The notes: generated by a model not told the origin, from the letters alone. A stretch of DNA of 64,000 nt from Marsupella aquatica (GCA_973895155.1 OZ316893.1:14570001-14634000); one strand, 5' to 3'. Shown: positions 46,541-58,083, numbered from the stretch's first letter. Numbers and translations: made by a program.

Positions 46541-46780
46541 CATATCGACTGTATCCATGCTGTCGTTTTAAGTCTGGGACGAATGCATCACCCCAGTGGA
46601 GCGATTGTGGGAAATTCCTCATTCTCCTAATCTACCGAGGGATTCGAAGGAGCTATCGAAATAGTTTTCTACAGAATTAGCAAGCCAATAATTTCATTTC
46701 ATACATTCATGAGTTCGAGGGCTGTGTGTTCTTTACTAAATTTTAGTTTCCAGCAAGCGAAAACACAACTTTCAATCTGG

Positions 46781-48931
46781 TCACCAGTAATCACCACAAG
46801 AACATCCTCCATCCTTGAAATGGTGAAAGCGAGTTGTATCCCTGGCAATAATCTCCCGTCCTGTCACCTTAGAAATAACCTTGGTTGCAGTATGGCAATC
46901 TGAACACACCCGAAGGTTCTTCGTTACACGAATTGGTTTGTCCCGAGGTATGCGCATGAGTCCATATGCAATAGCCAACTTCTCACTATGAGAGCAAAGG
47001 GCCAGTTCTTTGTCCTCCTCATCGATGTTCTGCAACACAGTCCGTGTATCAGGAATGTAGCCCTCAGCCTTCAGTTGTTCAGTCAATTTGCTGATGTAAG
47101 CATAAATCTCCTTCGCTTCTGGGTGAGATGTATCCCCAGCAACAAATTCATGGACCGTGCTATCAACTTCAATCGAGCTACGCCCTGGCTCCTGCTTCCG
47201 AACACCTCTCGTTTGCATCATGGTGCGCACCAATGACGCCTTCTCCCACTTCCCAGCTGCAGCATAGATGTTGGAGAGGAGCACATATGCAGAGGAATTA
47301 TGGGGTTCCAATTTGAACAGCTCTTCAGCGGCAAGTTCACCCAGCTCCACATTACCGTAATTTCTGCAGGCCCCGAGCAAGGCCTTCCAGGTTACTTCAT
47401 TTGGTGCAACTGGCATGTTACTGATGAAGAGCTTTGCTTCCTCCAAGTGTCCAGCCCGCCCTAGAAGGTCCACTATGCAGGTGTAATGGACAATGTCAGG
47501 TTCGATACCATGGTCTCGAGTCATGGCTGAAAAGAGTCTCCGGCCGTCATCCAACAGGCCTGCGTGACAACAGGCTGACAGCACTGCCACGAATGTGTAC
47601 CTGTTGGGCTTCACCAGGTCGGAAGTCATTTTCCTGAAAAGTTCCAGGGCTTCATGACCACACCCATGTTGTGCAAGTCCTCCGATCATTGCATTCCATG
47701 TGACTACGTTGCGTTTCTTGAGTCTGTCAAAGAGCAATCGGGCATCATCTATACTGCCAGTCTTTGCATACATGTGAACTAGTGCATTGCCCACACACAA
47801 ATCCGACTCCAGTCCCGCTCTGCGAGCATGGCCATTAACCTCCTTCACCCACTCCAAAGCCCCTGCACTTGCAGATGCAGATGCATTCAAGATGCTCATA
47901 TAAGTGATTGCGTTTGGCTCAAAGCCGTCCCGTCTCATTTCGAGGAACAGTCGATATGCTTCCATACCATCACCACTTTCTGCATATGCTCCAATCATTG
48001 TGTTCCATGAGATTAAATCTCTTTCATTCATTCTGTCAAACAGGAATCGGGCATCATCCACCTTGCCACTTGCGGCATACGCACCAATCATCAGACTCCA
48101 AGTGATGGAATTTCGATTGGTCAATTTGTCGAAAACTCGCCTTGCCTCCGTCATACACCCACACTTTACATACATCTGAAGGAGGGCAGTCCCTACACGC
48201 ACATCTGATTCAAAACCGGCATGTCGAATACACTCATGAATTTCTTTTCCCCGTTTTAAAGCTAATGGGCTAGCGCATGCCTTCAGGATGCACAGATATG
48301 TAACCTCATTAGGCTGCGCACCTTCTTGGCGCATTAATTTGAAAAGTTTTAGTGCGGATTCAGGATGATCACTAGCATATGCTGAAATCATCATGGTCCA
48401 GGTAATAACACCCTTCTTCTCAACTCTATCAAAAACTCGACGTGCATCCGAAAGTCCCCCGCATCTGATATACACATTCAGGAGGTTGTTCGCCACATAT
48501 GGATTCTTCTCCATTCCACTCTGGACGATGCAGTCGTGAACCTGCTTGGCCGCTAAAAGGTTTCTCTGTTTCAAGCAAATTTGTAGAGCTTTAACATATG
48601 GGTACGGGTCGGTAGTAATGCCTTGTAGACGATTCTTCAAAACAGCAATTGCTTCACTCGTGGTACAAACACCAGGCATGTGCCTACTGCGATTCCCCTG
48701 TGAGTCGTCTTGAGACCAATCTCTGGTGCCATAAATAGAACGAGATTGGAATCTGCCTTGAATAATAAATTTGAGCCCTGCCTTCACCCCTGTTGGAGTT
48801 GACGAGCCATCCACCCAAAGTGCTTTCCTTGTCATCTTATCATTAGACTCAGGTGCTCTGCGCTTCCTCTGTCGGCACCACAACCCACGATCAGATCTGG
48901 AAAACCTGACTGGTATAGCAATAAGATGCAA
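46781..48931 (-). CDS. DYW-class pentatricopeptide repeat protein, intronless
   Basis: A 716-residue PLS-type PPR protein, expected to bind an organelle transcript sequence-specifically and act as a C-to-U RNA editing factor. Residues 1 to about 95 are basic and serine-rich, plausible as a plastid or mitochondrial targeting sequence. From about 105 to 560 there are tandem P, L and S repeats (VITWTMMISAYA, SITWSLMIGAYA, LISWNTMIGAYA, VVTWNAMIGGLAQHG). E-type motifs follow (WKALLGACRNYGNVELGE, YVLLSNIYAAAGKWEKA). The C-terminal DYW cytidine-deaminase-like domain has the zinc and catalytic residues HSE (648-650) and CSDC (676-679), then HHFKDGGCSCGDYW to the end. All key residues are present, so it should be active. 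Intronless structure is usual for the family. The target site cannot be predicted reliably by eye. The start is the first in-frame ATG; a later start is possible. Confidence 0.96.
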   Translation of the reverse strand: MHLIAIPVRFSRSDRGLWCRQRKRRAPESNDKMTRKALWVDGSSTPTGVKAGLKFIIQGRFQSRSIYGTRDWSQDDSQGNRSRHMPGVCTTSEAIAVLKNRLQGITTDPYPYVKALQICLKQRNLLAAKQVHDCIVQSGMEKNPYVANNLLNVYIRCGGLSDARRVFDRVEKKGVITWTMMISAYASDHPESALKLFKLMRQEGAQPNEVTYLCILKACASPLALKRGKEIHECIRHAGFESDVRVGTALLQMYVKCGCMTEARRVFDKLTNRNSITWSLMIGAYAASGKVDDARFLFDRMNERDLISWNTMIGAYAESGDGMEAYRLFLEMRRDGFEPNAITYMSILNASASASAGALEWVKEVNGHARRAGLESDLCVGNALVHMYAKTGSIDDARLLFDRLKKRNVVTWNAMIGGLAQHGCGHEALELFRKMTSDLVKPNRYTFVAVLSACCHAGLLDDGRRLFSAMTRDHGIEPDIVHYTCIVDLLGRAGHLEEAKLFISNMPVAPNEVTWKALLGACRNYGNVELGELAAEELFKLEPHNSSAYVLLSNIYAAAGKWEKASLVRTMMQTRGVRKQEPGRSSIEVDSTVHEFVAGDTSHPEAKEIYAYISKLTEQLKAEGYIPDTRTVLQNIDEEDKELALCSHSEKLAIAYGLMRIPRDKPIRVTKNLRVCSDCHTATKVISKVTGREIIARDTTRFHHFKDGGCSCGDYW

Positions 48932-49884
48932 AAGATTCCACGGGGTGCACTGATTTTGTAATTGTGCTTTGTTTCTTAGTGAAGACCGAAGATCAAATCA
49001 GGTTCAGTAAACCTGCAGGGCTGTTAGTCTAAACAATGACACAAGGAGAAACCTATCAAGTCACAGCTACTCACTTACTTGAACGATCACGTCTGTTGTA
49101 CTGATCATTTTGGCTCTGGATTTCAAATGTGCAACAACAGCGTTAACTGCTCGATTGATGACACGCCTTAAATCCATGGCATTCATTCCGACTGCTATCG
49201 ATTTCTAGCCTTCTGAGAAAATGGTCTTCGTGATTCCAACAGTAGTTCTGCACGTTGTTCCTGAACACATCCCATCGGAAAATCAGTTGCAAAGACCTGT
49301 TTAAATAGAATCTTAATATCCCCCTCAAACAGCGGAAGCACGAAGACGTAAACCTCAGAAACAGACAACCCCTTGGAGCTGATCGCGTCTTCCACCCGCC
49401 AACACACTAAAGAACCCTAAACCTTAACCCAAGAGCACCGAAGTTGGGGAGACGAATATATCGACAGCCAAGAAGAGCAGCAATCGAAGAAAACGCACCA
49501 TGATGCAGACACAGAAGCTGTTGCCGGCCTCTGCATTGTCGCTGCCAGCGGACTAACTGCTTGGACAATGAATTAAACACGAAGCACTGCTCCAAAACGA
49601 GGAGCAAATGTAACTTTGACAATTATAAGACCTCACCATCCAAACTCTGGGATGCTCCCATCTTGTTCTCATGCTCTTTGAAAACTCAACTTGAAGGCCA
49701 CTCGGCAAGACCCTCCGCAACTCCCGCAAATTCTGAACAGCTGCATTCACTTTTAAAGATTGAAGCTCTTTCAATTACAATTCTCCCGTGCTGCTCCCCG
49801 ACAGCCGAACTGGGGCCGATCAACGTTTCGCAGTCTCGTTTTTACTCACAAAAACGAGACGTATGTTTTACACATTAGGACATT
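48932..49884. other. PPR upstream region, no gene recognised
   Basis: Promoter and 5' UTR of the minus-strand PPR gene are expected at the left end. A telomere-motif-like 'accctaaacc' lies near 49414. Short overlapping frames on both strands lack motifs. Confidence 0.4.
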
Positions 49885-50230
49885 CACCATGCTAGGTCAC
49901 CCGTTCAGCCTGCGACCTTCAACAGCCTACAATCGACTGCTGCCTGGGAGATGAGGGGAGAGTTAGCTAAAGCACATGTAGAAACTAAGGGCACTTGCCC
50001 TATAGATTTACAGACGGAGCTGACTCTCGACTTGCGGTAGAGATGAATGTCGATTGTAGAGTGTTGAAGCTCGCACTAAGGTCGCAGGCAGAACGGGTGA
50101 CCTAGCATGGTGAGAACGAGAGCTAAGATAGTCACGTTGTGGCTTGTGTTTCAGTCTCAGACATTGTGGATTGGACAGTGTTAGAAGCTCGCACTAAGGT
50201 CGCAGGCCAAACTTGTGACCTAGCATGGTG
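49885..50230. repeat. Inverted repeat with an added direct copy
   Basis: Arm 49885-49937 (caccatgctaggtcaccc...aatcgac) is the reverse complement of 50049-50112, apart from a short gap and a few mismatches. A third copy in the second arm's orientation follows 118 bp later (about 50184-50230), sharing 'gaagctcgcactaaggtcgc' and 'tgacctagcatggtg'. The unit could fold into a stem of about 50 bp. Confidence 0.85.
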
Positions 50231-51784
50231 AGAACCAGGAATAAGATAGTCGCATTTTGGCTGTTTTGTGTTTCAGTCTAGACATTGATCCAGTCACCGC
50301 TCTTGAGTTCATACTAACCCATAATTGAAATGGGATTTTTGGGGCATTTCTAGCAACTTTTCGCTTATTGACTGTCTAATAATAACCTTAATTGTTTGGA
50401 AGTCTTGACCTTGAATGCTAATACAAAATTTCCTGAGATTTTGTCATGAACTCTTCTCGTAATTCCTCCTTAAAGCCAAGGAAGCGAGTCACAAAGTGAC
50501 CCCATCTTGTGAAATTGGTCTGCACAGACCCCATAGCATACTTCACATCATAACGGTACTGGGCATGTTTGTGACATGCTGAAGTTGGAGACCCAAGGGG
50601 CAGATCACTCATCCTACTGGATAATATATTCCACATCCCAAAATGAATCCCTCCCCCCCCCCCCCAAGGATGTTGTAAGCTTCGTCCTAGCTACTTGCTT
50701 AATCCTGTGTACCACACACTTGATGTCCAGAGGATTTCTCTGGGGGAGGGGAGGACAATATGGCTTTTTTACAAAACAAGTTGAGCTATGCTCTACAATG
50801 ATAAAAGCGGTAACCGATATACCAGGCAGGCCAAGGAAATATGGCCTCGACACAAATGGAGAAGCTTTATTTACACAAGTGCAAGACATTTGTCTGCGGA
50901 TATCCAGGCAGCAAAAGATTTTAGGACTATATATCAATGATCTTTTCGGATATTCCTCAAAGTTGGAAAGTACAGTTTGAGACACCGACGATCTTGATGG
51001 ACACTGTTTAAATCTTGATACTCCATGCAAGCAAAGGTCCAGTGAGTCCCAGCTCCTTTCAAGTGGAATCTTTCACTATGAGCCTGAGTCTTCGACACTC
51101 TATTACTTCTTAGAGCATCTCCACCGGGGAGGGTACTGAATCCGGAAAACTAAAGGGCCCAAATGCAGGCCTGAATCAGCCTCTCCGACCCAAATTATTG
51201 TAGGCTCAAACCAGTGCCTGCCATATGGGCTGCCAAATACCAACAACCCGAGTTCAAACTTGCGTAGCACTCACTATATAAATCGTCCTAGTCATCTGCA
51301 AAGATGGGACGACAATACATACTCAATTTTTGCACCAATATACTGGGAATGCATATGGCCAATGCTGGATATAGCCGGCCCAAATTACATTCAATCTGAA
51401 CTGTATTGCTAGACAACCTGAAGCGGAAGGTAAATTCGTGGTACTTTACTTTTTTAAGTGTAGCTTTCAGAAAAGCTTTAACTATTTATGAATTAGTAGT
51501 GGCTCCGGCACTGTTATTTGCTAACCTTTCTGTAAGGAAGTAAATGCTCAGATGGACCCTAACAATTGACATATAGACTCCAAGCATTTTTCAGACCCAA
51601 AATGATGAAAAATAAAATATGTCATCTGAGTATCAAATTATGTTTGATAACAGAAGTCCATTTCTTATAGTTTACTAGATGCAGATCTGGAAAACATAGA
51701 TAAGAAAAATAAAATTACAAAACTTCAGGCTTGGAAATCTACACCACTACAAGGGTTGAGTGATTTGACAACGCATGAACGGTT
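50231..51784. other. No gene recognised
   Basis: A 138-codon minus frame at 50614-51030 and a 72-codon frame at 50418-50636 lie in series but match nothing I know; a decayed transposon gene is possible. A poly-C run lies near 50650-50663. Confidence 0.35.
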
Positions 51785-52487
51785 TCAAAGCCTTGCTTCA
51801 ATGCCACGGTTTGGAGCGGCTTGGGCCTTTGTTTCCAACGCGAGCATTTTTAAGGAGATCTTCCGCAAATAGTCTTGCTGTAAGACAAAAGACAGTGAGG
51901 AACAGGGTTAGCTCGTTATTTTAACAAGGCATAGTCACAGCAGAGTATGAGCAACGCCAATAGCAAATCAAGGCACAATACAAACAAGATACAATTAACT
52001 CGAACTCAAAAAAACTGCTTCAAAATTATTGGAATTCTGCTCGAGTATCAGAATGTGGAGGGTGTGACCTGGTCGGTTGCAGCATGAAATATTTTCTCCT
52101 CATACCGCCCAGCAATCTTCAAAAGCTCTCCCATGTCCTCCTGTCCTCTGGGTAGCATATGTCTCTGAAGAGTTTCCATTCTGCACTCCAATCAAATCCC
52201 CTGTCAATACAAGGTTTCTAGTATCCACATGCTTAAATTGCAGCAACCAATTTAACACTTATATGTGCTTCACTTCCTTCTCCTCAAGATAGGCCGCTAC
52301 AATCCCTCTCATCGAAGACTTCCACTATCCCGTGCCCTCAATCGGGAAAGTGTATCCACCAGAGAAGCAGTACCAATGTCCATACTTCAGTACAAGGGCA
52401 AGGAACTCACATGCGCTTCACAATTCTCTGCCTCGAAACCTGAGGCATATCCGACCTCCAGGTGCTACTCTTGTTGGTGGCGTCCAT
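51785..52487 (-). CDS. KIX-domain-only MED15-like microprotein, three exons
   Basis: Exons 52487-52411, 52180-52069 and 51877-51785 join in frame to 93 residues. Residues about 9-83 are a full KIX domain of the plant Mediator subunit 15 type: TWRSDMPQVSRQRIVKRIME, ELLKIAGRYEEKIFHAATDQ, QDYLRKISLKMLALETKAQ. In Mediator this three-helix domain binds activation domains of transcription factors in the nucleus. Full plant MED15 continues for over a thousand mostly Gln-rich residues; here a stop follows ten residues after the KIX end (AAPNRGIEARL). The start MDATNK directly precedes the domain, as in full MED15. Introns are 230 bp (GTGAGT donor) and 191 bp; the second donor is GTCACA, weak but GT. 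Frame continuity across both introns argues for a real or recently functional gene. It could be a dominant-negative-type microprotein, or a truncated duplicate. Expression is unknown. Confidence 0.85.
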
Positions 52488-52869
52488 ATTTTGCTTGCAA
52501 CAAAATAATACAGAATTCCGTTTCCCCGAACAGAAAAGTAAGGCCCTGACTGACAAACTGGATTTCAGTATTTCACGTACACAGCACCACTCGGTCAACG
52601 AGGTCCACACTACACTCCGGCAGGTATGCGCCGAAGGAACTCACGGGCTCGAGATGATTGTGTTTGTCCACGATGTTGTCCGCCTTGTTTCTACAGATCC
52701 CAACAAACTCACGTTCCAGCTTTCCCAAATTTCCCAATGAGAAGATGCTGGGGCAAGGGGGCCGGCCGGCAAGGGTGTTATATGGTACTAGCCTTCGAAC
52801 CAAAATAGAGGCCAGGACCATATTTTTCTCTTTGTTGCACCCTCGTATTTTTATGTCTTGAATACACAG
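52488..52869. promoter_or_regulatory. Upstream region of the KIX gene
   Basis: The stretch between the KIX gene's ATG and the tandem repeat beyond. Overlapping short frames on both strands lack motifs. No TATA box stands out. Confidence 0.35.
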
Positions 52870-53150
52870 TACCAGGAGGAAAAGAAGGTTGGACCAGAGA
52901 CCCATCCAACAGAGGATAGATACCAGGAGGAAAAGAGGGTTGGACCACAGACCCATCCAACAGAGGGTAGATGTCTGTAGGGCAGACCACAATGGGGATC
53001 ACACCCAGTTTAGGAGGGAAAGAGGGTTGGACCAGAGACCCACCTCTATGAAGGGAAAGGGGGATCATACCCCCTACCAGGAGGGAAAGAGGGTTGGACC
53101 AGAGACCCACCTCTCTGAAGGGAAAGGGGGATCATAACCCCTACCAGAAG
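52870..53150. repeat. Tandem repeat with 'gggttggaccagagaccca' units
   Basis: The phrase 'gttggacca.agaccca' occurs at about 52888, 52939, 53025 and 53092, each preceded by 'ccaggagg.aaag'. Spacing is about 52 bp in the left pair and 67-86 bp in the rest, with 'gaagggaaagggggatcat' between the right-hand copies. Confidence 0.85.
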
Positions 53151-53213
53151 GTAAAGATACCCTTTGCGAGATATATCTTGATAGTAAGATTAGGCTCCTT
53201 TGCCATGTACTAC

Positions 53214-53560
53214 AGGATTAAGGGCATACAGTAGTTACGAGATGTAAATCCTGTCACGAGATGTAAATCCTGTCAGGAGAGAGGTTACCGGTGTGTAACC
53301 ATTTCTACAGGGGCTTGCTATAGTCATAATCTGGTATCCTGAAAAGTTGAGCCGGTAACCTCTTTCCGGGCAGGAGTTACGTACACTAATGCAGGGCAGG
53401 GCTGGAGTTATAGGCTATAACCTGCTCCCGGAATATTCAAAGAAGCTTCCCGGCTGCCGCCGGTCAGTTTCTTTTCATATTTGGGACGCAGGGTTACAGC
53501 CTAGTAACCCTGCGCCCAGACCTGCATTACCCTATACATATACCATAGGGCCATTTGATT
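53214..53560. repeat. Diverged relatives of the 37-39 kb tandem repeat
   Basis: Contains 'gaggttaccggtgtgtaacc', 'ggtaacctctttccgggcagga', 'gggttacagcctagtaaccc' and 'gcccagacctgcatt', which echo the ggttac/ggtaacc units at 37441-38610. Several of these are short palindromes. Confidence 0.6.
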
Positions 53561-53574
53561 TCGTGCCATTATTT

Positions 53575-53660
53575 AGAATTCCCCAAAGAGATGTAATTTT
53601 ATTTTCGTGCCATTATTTAGAATTCCCCAAAGAGATGTAATTTTATTTAATTTTATTTAA
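53575..53660. repeat. 43-bp tandem duplication
   Basis: 'tcgtgccattatttagaattccccaaagagatgtaattttattt' appears twice in a row, starting near 53560 and 53602. Confidence 0.8.
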
Positions 53661-53925
53661 CAAGCACTCTGCTTGTGAGCCAGAGAGCTAAACAATTCAA
53701 TGGGCTTGGAATGAAAGCATGAAAAAAATTAAGTTTACTTTGAAAAGGAAGACAACAAGATTTCGTGATTAGTAAACTAGTGAACGTGCAATGGACCAAC
53801 CTCTTCACTTGCAAGAACCTTAGAAGCATTCAAAGAAAGTTGCAAAAGAGGTTTCGTTCAGTATCATCATAGCAGAAGAGCGTGGGATGCGCAATTGCCA
53901 TTTCACTAGCTTGTACCCTCAGTGA

Positions 53926-54095
53926 GCAGCATTCAAAGAGCTTGTATGCCAGTCGACATTTCACATCCAATAAACAGAGCAGCATTCAAAGAGCTTGTAT
54001 GCCAGTCGACATTCACATCCAATAAACAGAGCAGCATTCAAAGAGCTTGTATGCCAGTCGACATTTCACATCCAATAAACAGAGCAGCACTGGAA
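53926..54095. repeat. 52-53 bp tandem repeat, three copies
   Basis: 'gcagcattcaaagagcttgt' followed by 'atgccagtcgacatt' and 'cacatccaataaacaga' repeats three times between about 53927 and 54085. The open frame across it is a translation of the repeat. Confidence 0.88.
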
Positions 54096-54943
54096 GATCG
54101 TTGCAGAAGAATTTCGTTCAGTATCATCACATTCTTTAAATTTTTTATCAACAGTTACAAATGATGAATTAGAGCAGAAGAGGAAGAGCGTTGTATGACA
54201 ATTGGCATTTCATATTCAATACCCTGAGTAAGCACTCCGAGATTCAGTGTCATCAATTCTATTAAATTTTCGAACGACATTTACAAAGCTTGAATCAATG
54301 CAGAAGTTTTGTACGCATGAATATCGGAATGCCACTGCTCTTGTAACAGAGCAGAGGCCAATACTGTCAAATCAATCCTAGTGCTAGACAATGATGAAAT
54401 TGCCTCTCGTTGTACAAAATTGCAATTCACTTGTACTTCACTTCAGTCACTTGGTCTGCGCAAAAATTGTGGTGTCTAGCAAATTTCGCAGACATCCCGC
54501 TTTATATACTTTCGGGGAAATGATTCCCACAACAACCCAACTTCCCCCTATACTCGTATGTACAATGTAAACATCGAGGGACCAGAAATCCAATCGTCTG
54601 TGTAATTCTGTCGCTTCTCAAAACTACACAAAATTTTCACAATTCAAAATCGTGGAATCTCTCGTGGTCCGACAAATGAGAGTTTCTCTCTCGTCTTTCC
54701 AAGTCTTAAGTTGTCGACGAGATTCGTTCTCTACTGTTCTTGAAGCTCTGCTAGCTTCACCCTCATACAGCTTATTTCCTGCCTTAAAGCCGTCATCGAA
54801 CATCAAGTAATCGGGCCCGCCGATGCCTATGTAGCATTTTCTGCTCATGGCGAGGCTATTGTGTTCAACTTTCCTTTCTTCCGACAGGGAAGGACAGATC
54901 TGAGAGTCAACACGCGAATCCTGTTTTCAGAGATTTCATCAAA
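54096..54943. other. HSP101 3' region, no other gene recognised
   Basis: The 3' UTR of HSP101 lies at the right end. A 74-codon minus frame at 54624-54848 has no recognisable motif. Confidence 0.4.
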
Positions 54944-57670
54944 TTAATCTTCCATCTCATCATCTTCATCGTCAATTGCCTGAATTCTCATCTTCTTGAA
55001 TTCCTTGGGATTTTCTTGAGGTCTGTCAGGCACCCGGATGAGAATGTCCGCTTTCACACCCGTCTCACTGTTCACAAGACCCCCGTTCTTCTCCACATGA
55101 TACGATAACTCCTTTCCCTTTCCACCTGCTACCGTTTTCTTGACGTCGATAAACACCGTAGAATTCTCATCAATGTCGCCGCCAATGAGCATACGCGAGA
55201 GCTGAGTGACCACCTTCCGCTCCAACCAGCGCCGCAGAGGACGAGCACCATACAGAGGATCGTAAGACTCCTCTAGCACCAGGTCCAGAGCTGCATCCGT
55301 GACGGCCAATGCCACACCGCGGTCCGCCAACCGCACGGCCACGTCCTTCATCTGCATTCGGGCGATCTTCCGAAGTTGATCGGGCGCAAGAGGCGAGAAG
55401 ACCACGATCTCGTCCAGCCTGTTGAGTAATTCGGGCCGGAAATACATACGCACCTCATTCAAGACTTTATCCTTGGCGACGTCCATCGAGTGAGCTCCAG
55501 TCATCCCGGCCAAGAGATGCTCGGCTCCGAGATTAGACGTCATGATTATGACGGTATTGGTAAAGTTCACCGTCCGGCCTTTACCATCGGTGAGACGACC
55601 ATCGTCGAACACTTGCAGGAGAGCGTTGAATATGGAAGCGTGCGCCTTCTCAATTTCGTCGAAAAGAATGACGCAGTAGGGACGTCTCCTTACAGCTTCT
55701 GTGAGTTGGCCGCCATCGTCGTGACCGACGTAGCCCGGCGGAGCGCCGATGAGCCGGGCGACAGAGTGCTGCTCCATGTATTCCGACATGTCGATGCGCA
55801 CGAGCTGTTTCTCGCTGTCGAAAAGCTGCTCGGCGAGGGCTTTGGCCAGCTCGGTTTTTCCCACACCTGTTGGGCCGAGGAAAAGGAAGGAGCCAGTAGG
55901 TTGCTGCTGCCTTCCGAGGCCTGCTCTGGATCGGAGCACGGCTTCTGCCACTGCCTGCACGGCTTCATCTTGCCCGACAACGCGCTGGTGGAGGCGGCCC
56001 GAGAGCCCAAGCAGCCGCTCCATGTCGTTTTGCCCGAGCCGTGTCACCGGAATGCCGGTCCATCGGCTCACCACTTCGGCGATTTGGTCCGGCCCGACAA
56101 CCTCCGTCAGCATGTTGTTCTCTCCAATTTCGGCGTCTAATTTGGCAATGCTCTCCTCTATCTCCTGCAGTGCGCCGTAGCGCAAATCGGCTACCCTCGC
56201 GAGATCATATCTCCGCTCGGCATCTTGGATGTTGAACAGAATTTCCTCACGCTTCTGCTTCAGGCGACGGTTTTCATCGACTCTCGCTTTCTCCCTCTCG
56301 TATTTCATCTTCAGAGGTCGCAATTTGTCGTTGAGGTCGTCCAGCTCTTCTCGTACCTCTAGTAGGCGGGCTTTGCTTGACTTATCCTTCTCTTTCTCGA
56401 GAGCGTGGAGCTCCACTTCGAGCTGAATTCGGCGCCGCTCGAGATTGTCTACCTCTTCCGGCTGGCTGTCCAGCTGCACTCGTATGTTGGCGCACGCCTC
56501 GTCGACCAGATCGATGGCCTTGTCTGGTAGATGACGTTCTGTAATGTAGCGATTGGAAAGCTGAGCAGCAACGACGAGGGACTTATCTAGAATGCGAACT
56601 CCGTGATGTCCCTCGTACTTCTCCTTCAATCCTCGCAGAATGCTGATCGTGTCTGCAACACTAGGCTCAGAAACAAGCACTTGTTGGAAGCGACGCTCAA
56701 ACGCTGCGTCTTTCTCCACATACTTCCTATACTCTTCCGTTGTGGTAGCTCCAATACACCGAAGCTGGCCACGGGCAAGCATTGGCTTGAGGAGATTCGC
56801 TGCATCCATAGACCCTTCCGTTCGCCCTGCACCGAGAACGAGGTGAATCTCATCAATGAATAGAATGACCTTCCCATCAGCATCCTCGACCTCCTTGAGC
56901 ACAGCTTTGAGCCGCTCCTCAAATTCACCCCTGTACTTAGCCCCGGCGATCAATGCTCCCATGTCTAGGGCAATCAACCTTACGTCGGCTAAATTGCTGG
57001 GAACATCTCCTCTCACAATTCGCTGCGCTATGCCTTCCACGACCGCAGTCTTCCCTACTCCTGGTTCTCCGATCAGAACCGGGTTGTTCTTAGTTCGCCT
57101 GGACAAGATTCGAATAACTCTCCGAATCTCTTCATCCCTCCCGATCACAGGATCGAGCTTAGCGGCGTCCTCCACCAAATCTCTTCCATATTTCTTCAGG
57201 GCTTGGAAATTCGTGTCTGCGGAGGGGTTCTCGACTTTCCTATCGCCACCGCGCACTTTCTCGAGCTCCCCTCTCACCATGTTGACGCTCAATCCCGCCT
57301 CCTTCAAATAATCTCCGATTTGCGGGTCCTCAAGAAGAGCCAATATTAACTGATCGATTGGAAGATGGGAGTCTCCTCTCTTCTTCTGTAGCGCTTGCGC
57401 TTTCCGTATGACCTTGATAAGGACCGAATTGGCGGGGAGCTCATCGGGAGCCGGAGTCTGAGATGGGATCTTCTTCAACGCCCGGTTGAACACCCTCTCC
57501 ACAGATTCTACCGCCCCAGCGAGTGTCTGCTTGAACAAACCGTCGGGGTCGTCAAGAAGCGCCGCAGCCAGATGGATGGGAGCGTACTGCGCATGTCCGT
57601 TCTTAATCGCGATCTCCTGCCCCGCAGCTAGCGCCTCATTCGTCTTGTGCGTAAACTTCTCCGGATTCAT
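54944..57670 (-). CDS. Cytosolic HSP101 (ClpB-type AAA+ disaggregase), intronless
   Basis: A 908-residue class I Clp ATPase, almost the length of Arabidopsis HSP101 (911). It threads aggregated proteins through a hexamer pore together with HSP70 and is needed for acquired heat tolerance. Order: Clp-N repeats (1 to about 145); AAA-1 with Walker A GEPGVGKT (201-208), pore loop KYRG (245-248) and Walker B VILFIDE (268-274); coiled-coil middle domain (about 405-520); AAA-2 with Walker A GPTGVGKT (599-606), pore loop GYVG (646-649) and Walker B VILFDE (667-672). The acidic tail DDEDDEMED resembles plant cytosolic HSP101, and no transit peptide precedes [10 protein letters not shown], so a cytosolic/nuclear location is expected. 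No lesion is seen. Upstream are a TATA box and heat-shock-element-like sites, consistent with heat induction. Arabidopsis HSP101 has introns as far as I recall; here there are none. Confidence 0.97.
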   Translation of the reverse strand: MNPEKFTHKTNEALAAGQEIAIKNGHAQYAPIHLAAALLDDPDGLFKQTLAGAVESVERVFNRALKKIPSQTPAPDELPANSVLIKVIRKAQALQKKRGDSHLPIDQLILALLEDPQIGDYLKEAGLSVNMVRGELEKVRGGDRKVENPSADTNFQALKKYGRDLVEDAAKLDPVIGRDEEIRRVIRILSRRTKNNPVLIGEPGVGKTAVVEGIAQRIVRGDVPSNLADVRLIALDMGALIAGAKYRGEFEERLKAVLKEVEDADGKVILFIDEIHLVLGAGRTEGSMDAANLLKPMLARGQLRCIGATTTEEYRKYVEKDAAFERRFQQVLVSEPSVADTISILRGLKEKYEGHHGVRILDKSLVVAAQLSNRYITERHLPDKAIDLVDEACANIRVQLDSQPEEVDNLERRRIQLEVELHALEKEKDKSSKARLLEVREELDDLNDKLRPLKMKYEREKARVDENRRLKQKREEILFNIQDAERRYDLARVADLRYGALQEIEESIAKLDAEIGENNMLTEVVGPDQIAEVVSRWTGIPVTRLGQNDMERLLGLSGRLHQRVVGQDEAVQAVAEAVLRSRAGLGRQQQPTGSFLFLGPTGVGKTELAKALAEQLFDSEKQLVRIDMSEYMEQHSVARLIGAPPGYVGHDDGGQLTEAVRRRPYCVILFDEIEKAHASIFNALLQVFDDGRLTDGKGRTVNFTNTVIIMTSNLGAEHLLAGMTGAHSMDVAKDKVLNEVRMYFRPELLNRLDEIVVFSPLAPDQLRKIARMQMKDVAVRLADRGVALAVTDAALDLVLEESYDPLYGARPLRRWLERKVVTQLSRMLIGGDIDENSTVFIDVKKTVAGGKGKELSYHVEKNGGLVNSETGVKADILIRVPDRPQENPKEFKKMRIQAIDDEDDEMED

Positions 57671-58083
57671 GGTGGCAAATGCAATCCCACTTTCACCGAA
57701 TTGCGAAACACTCCCTTCAAATCACGAAACCTCCTCCTGTGCGTTCGAACGTCCTACTCGACTCCTTCAGCCGTGCGAATCGTGCTACAAAAACAAATCA
57801 CACCTGTTCGTAATTCCCCTTTCCTGAATCACAGCAGCCTACACTGACCAAATTCACTCCGCTTCAAAATCTTTCTTCAAACTCTGTCTACAGAATTGAC
57901 ACCTCCTTTTCTTCGAGTGCAATCTTCTATTCTGCAGAGCCTCAATCCTATCTTCGTTCGAGAGAAACTCCTCCCTATTCTTGTTATTGTTCGTCTGTCG
58001 TCGATGTCCACTAATCTGTCACCTGCAACAGCGATCAACGAAATGCGAATCACAACATGGAAATCACAGCGTGTTGCGCAGGG

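Noticed and set aside
50614-51030. 138-codon minus frame, considered as transposase relic
   Set aside because: No catalytic motif and no terminal repeats found; left unassigned.
55490-56140. 216-codon open frame (+) opposite HSP101
   Set aside because: Antisense shadow of the conserved AAA-2 coding sequence.
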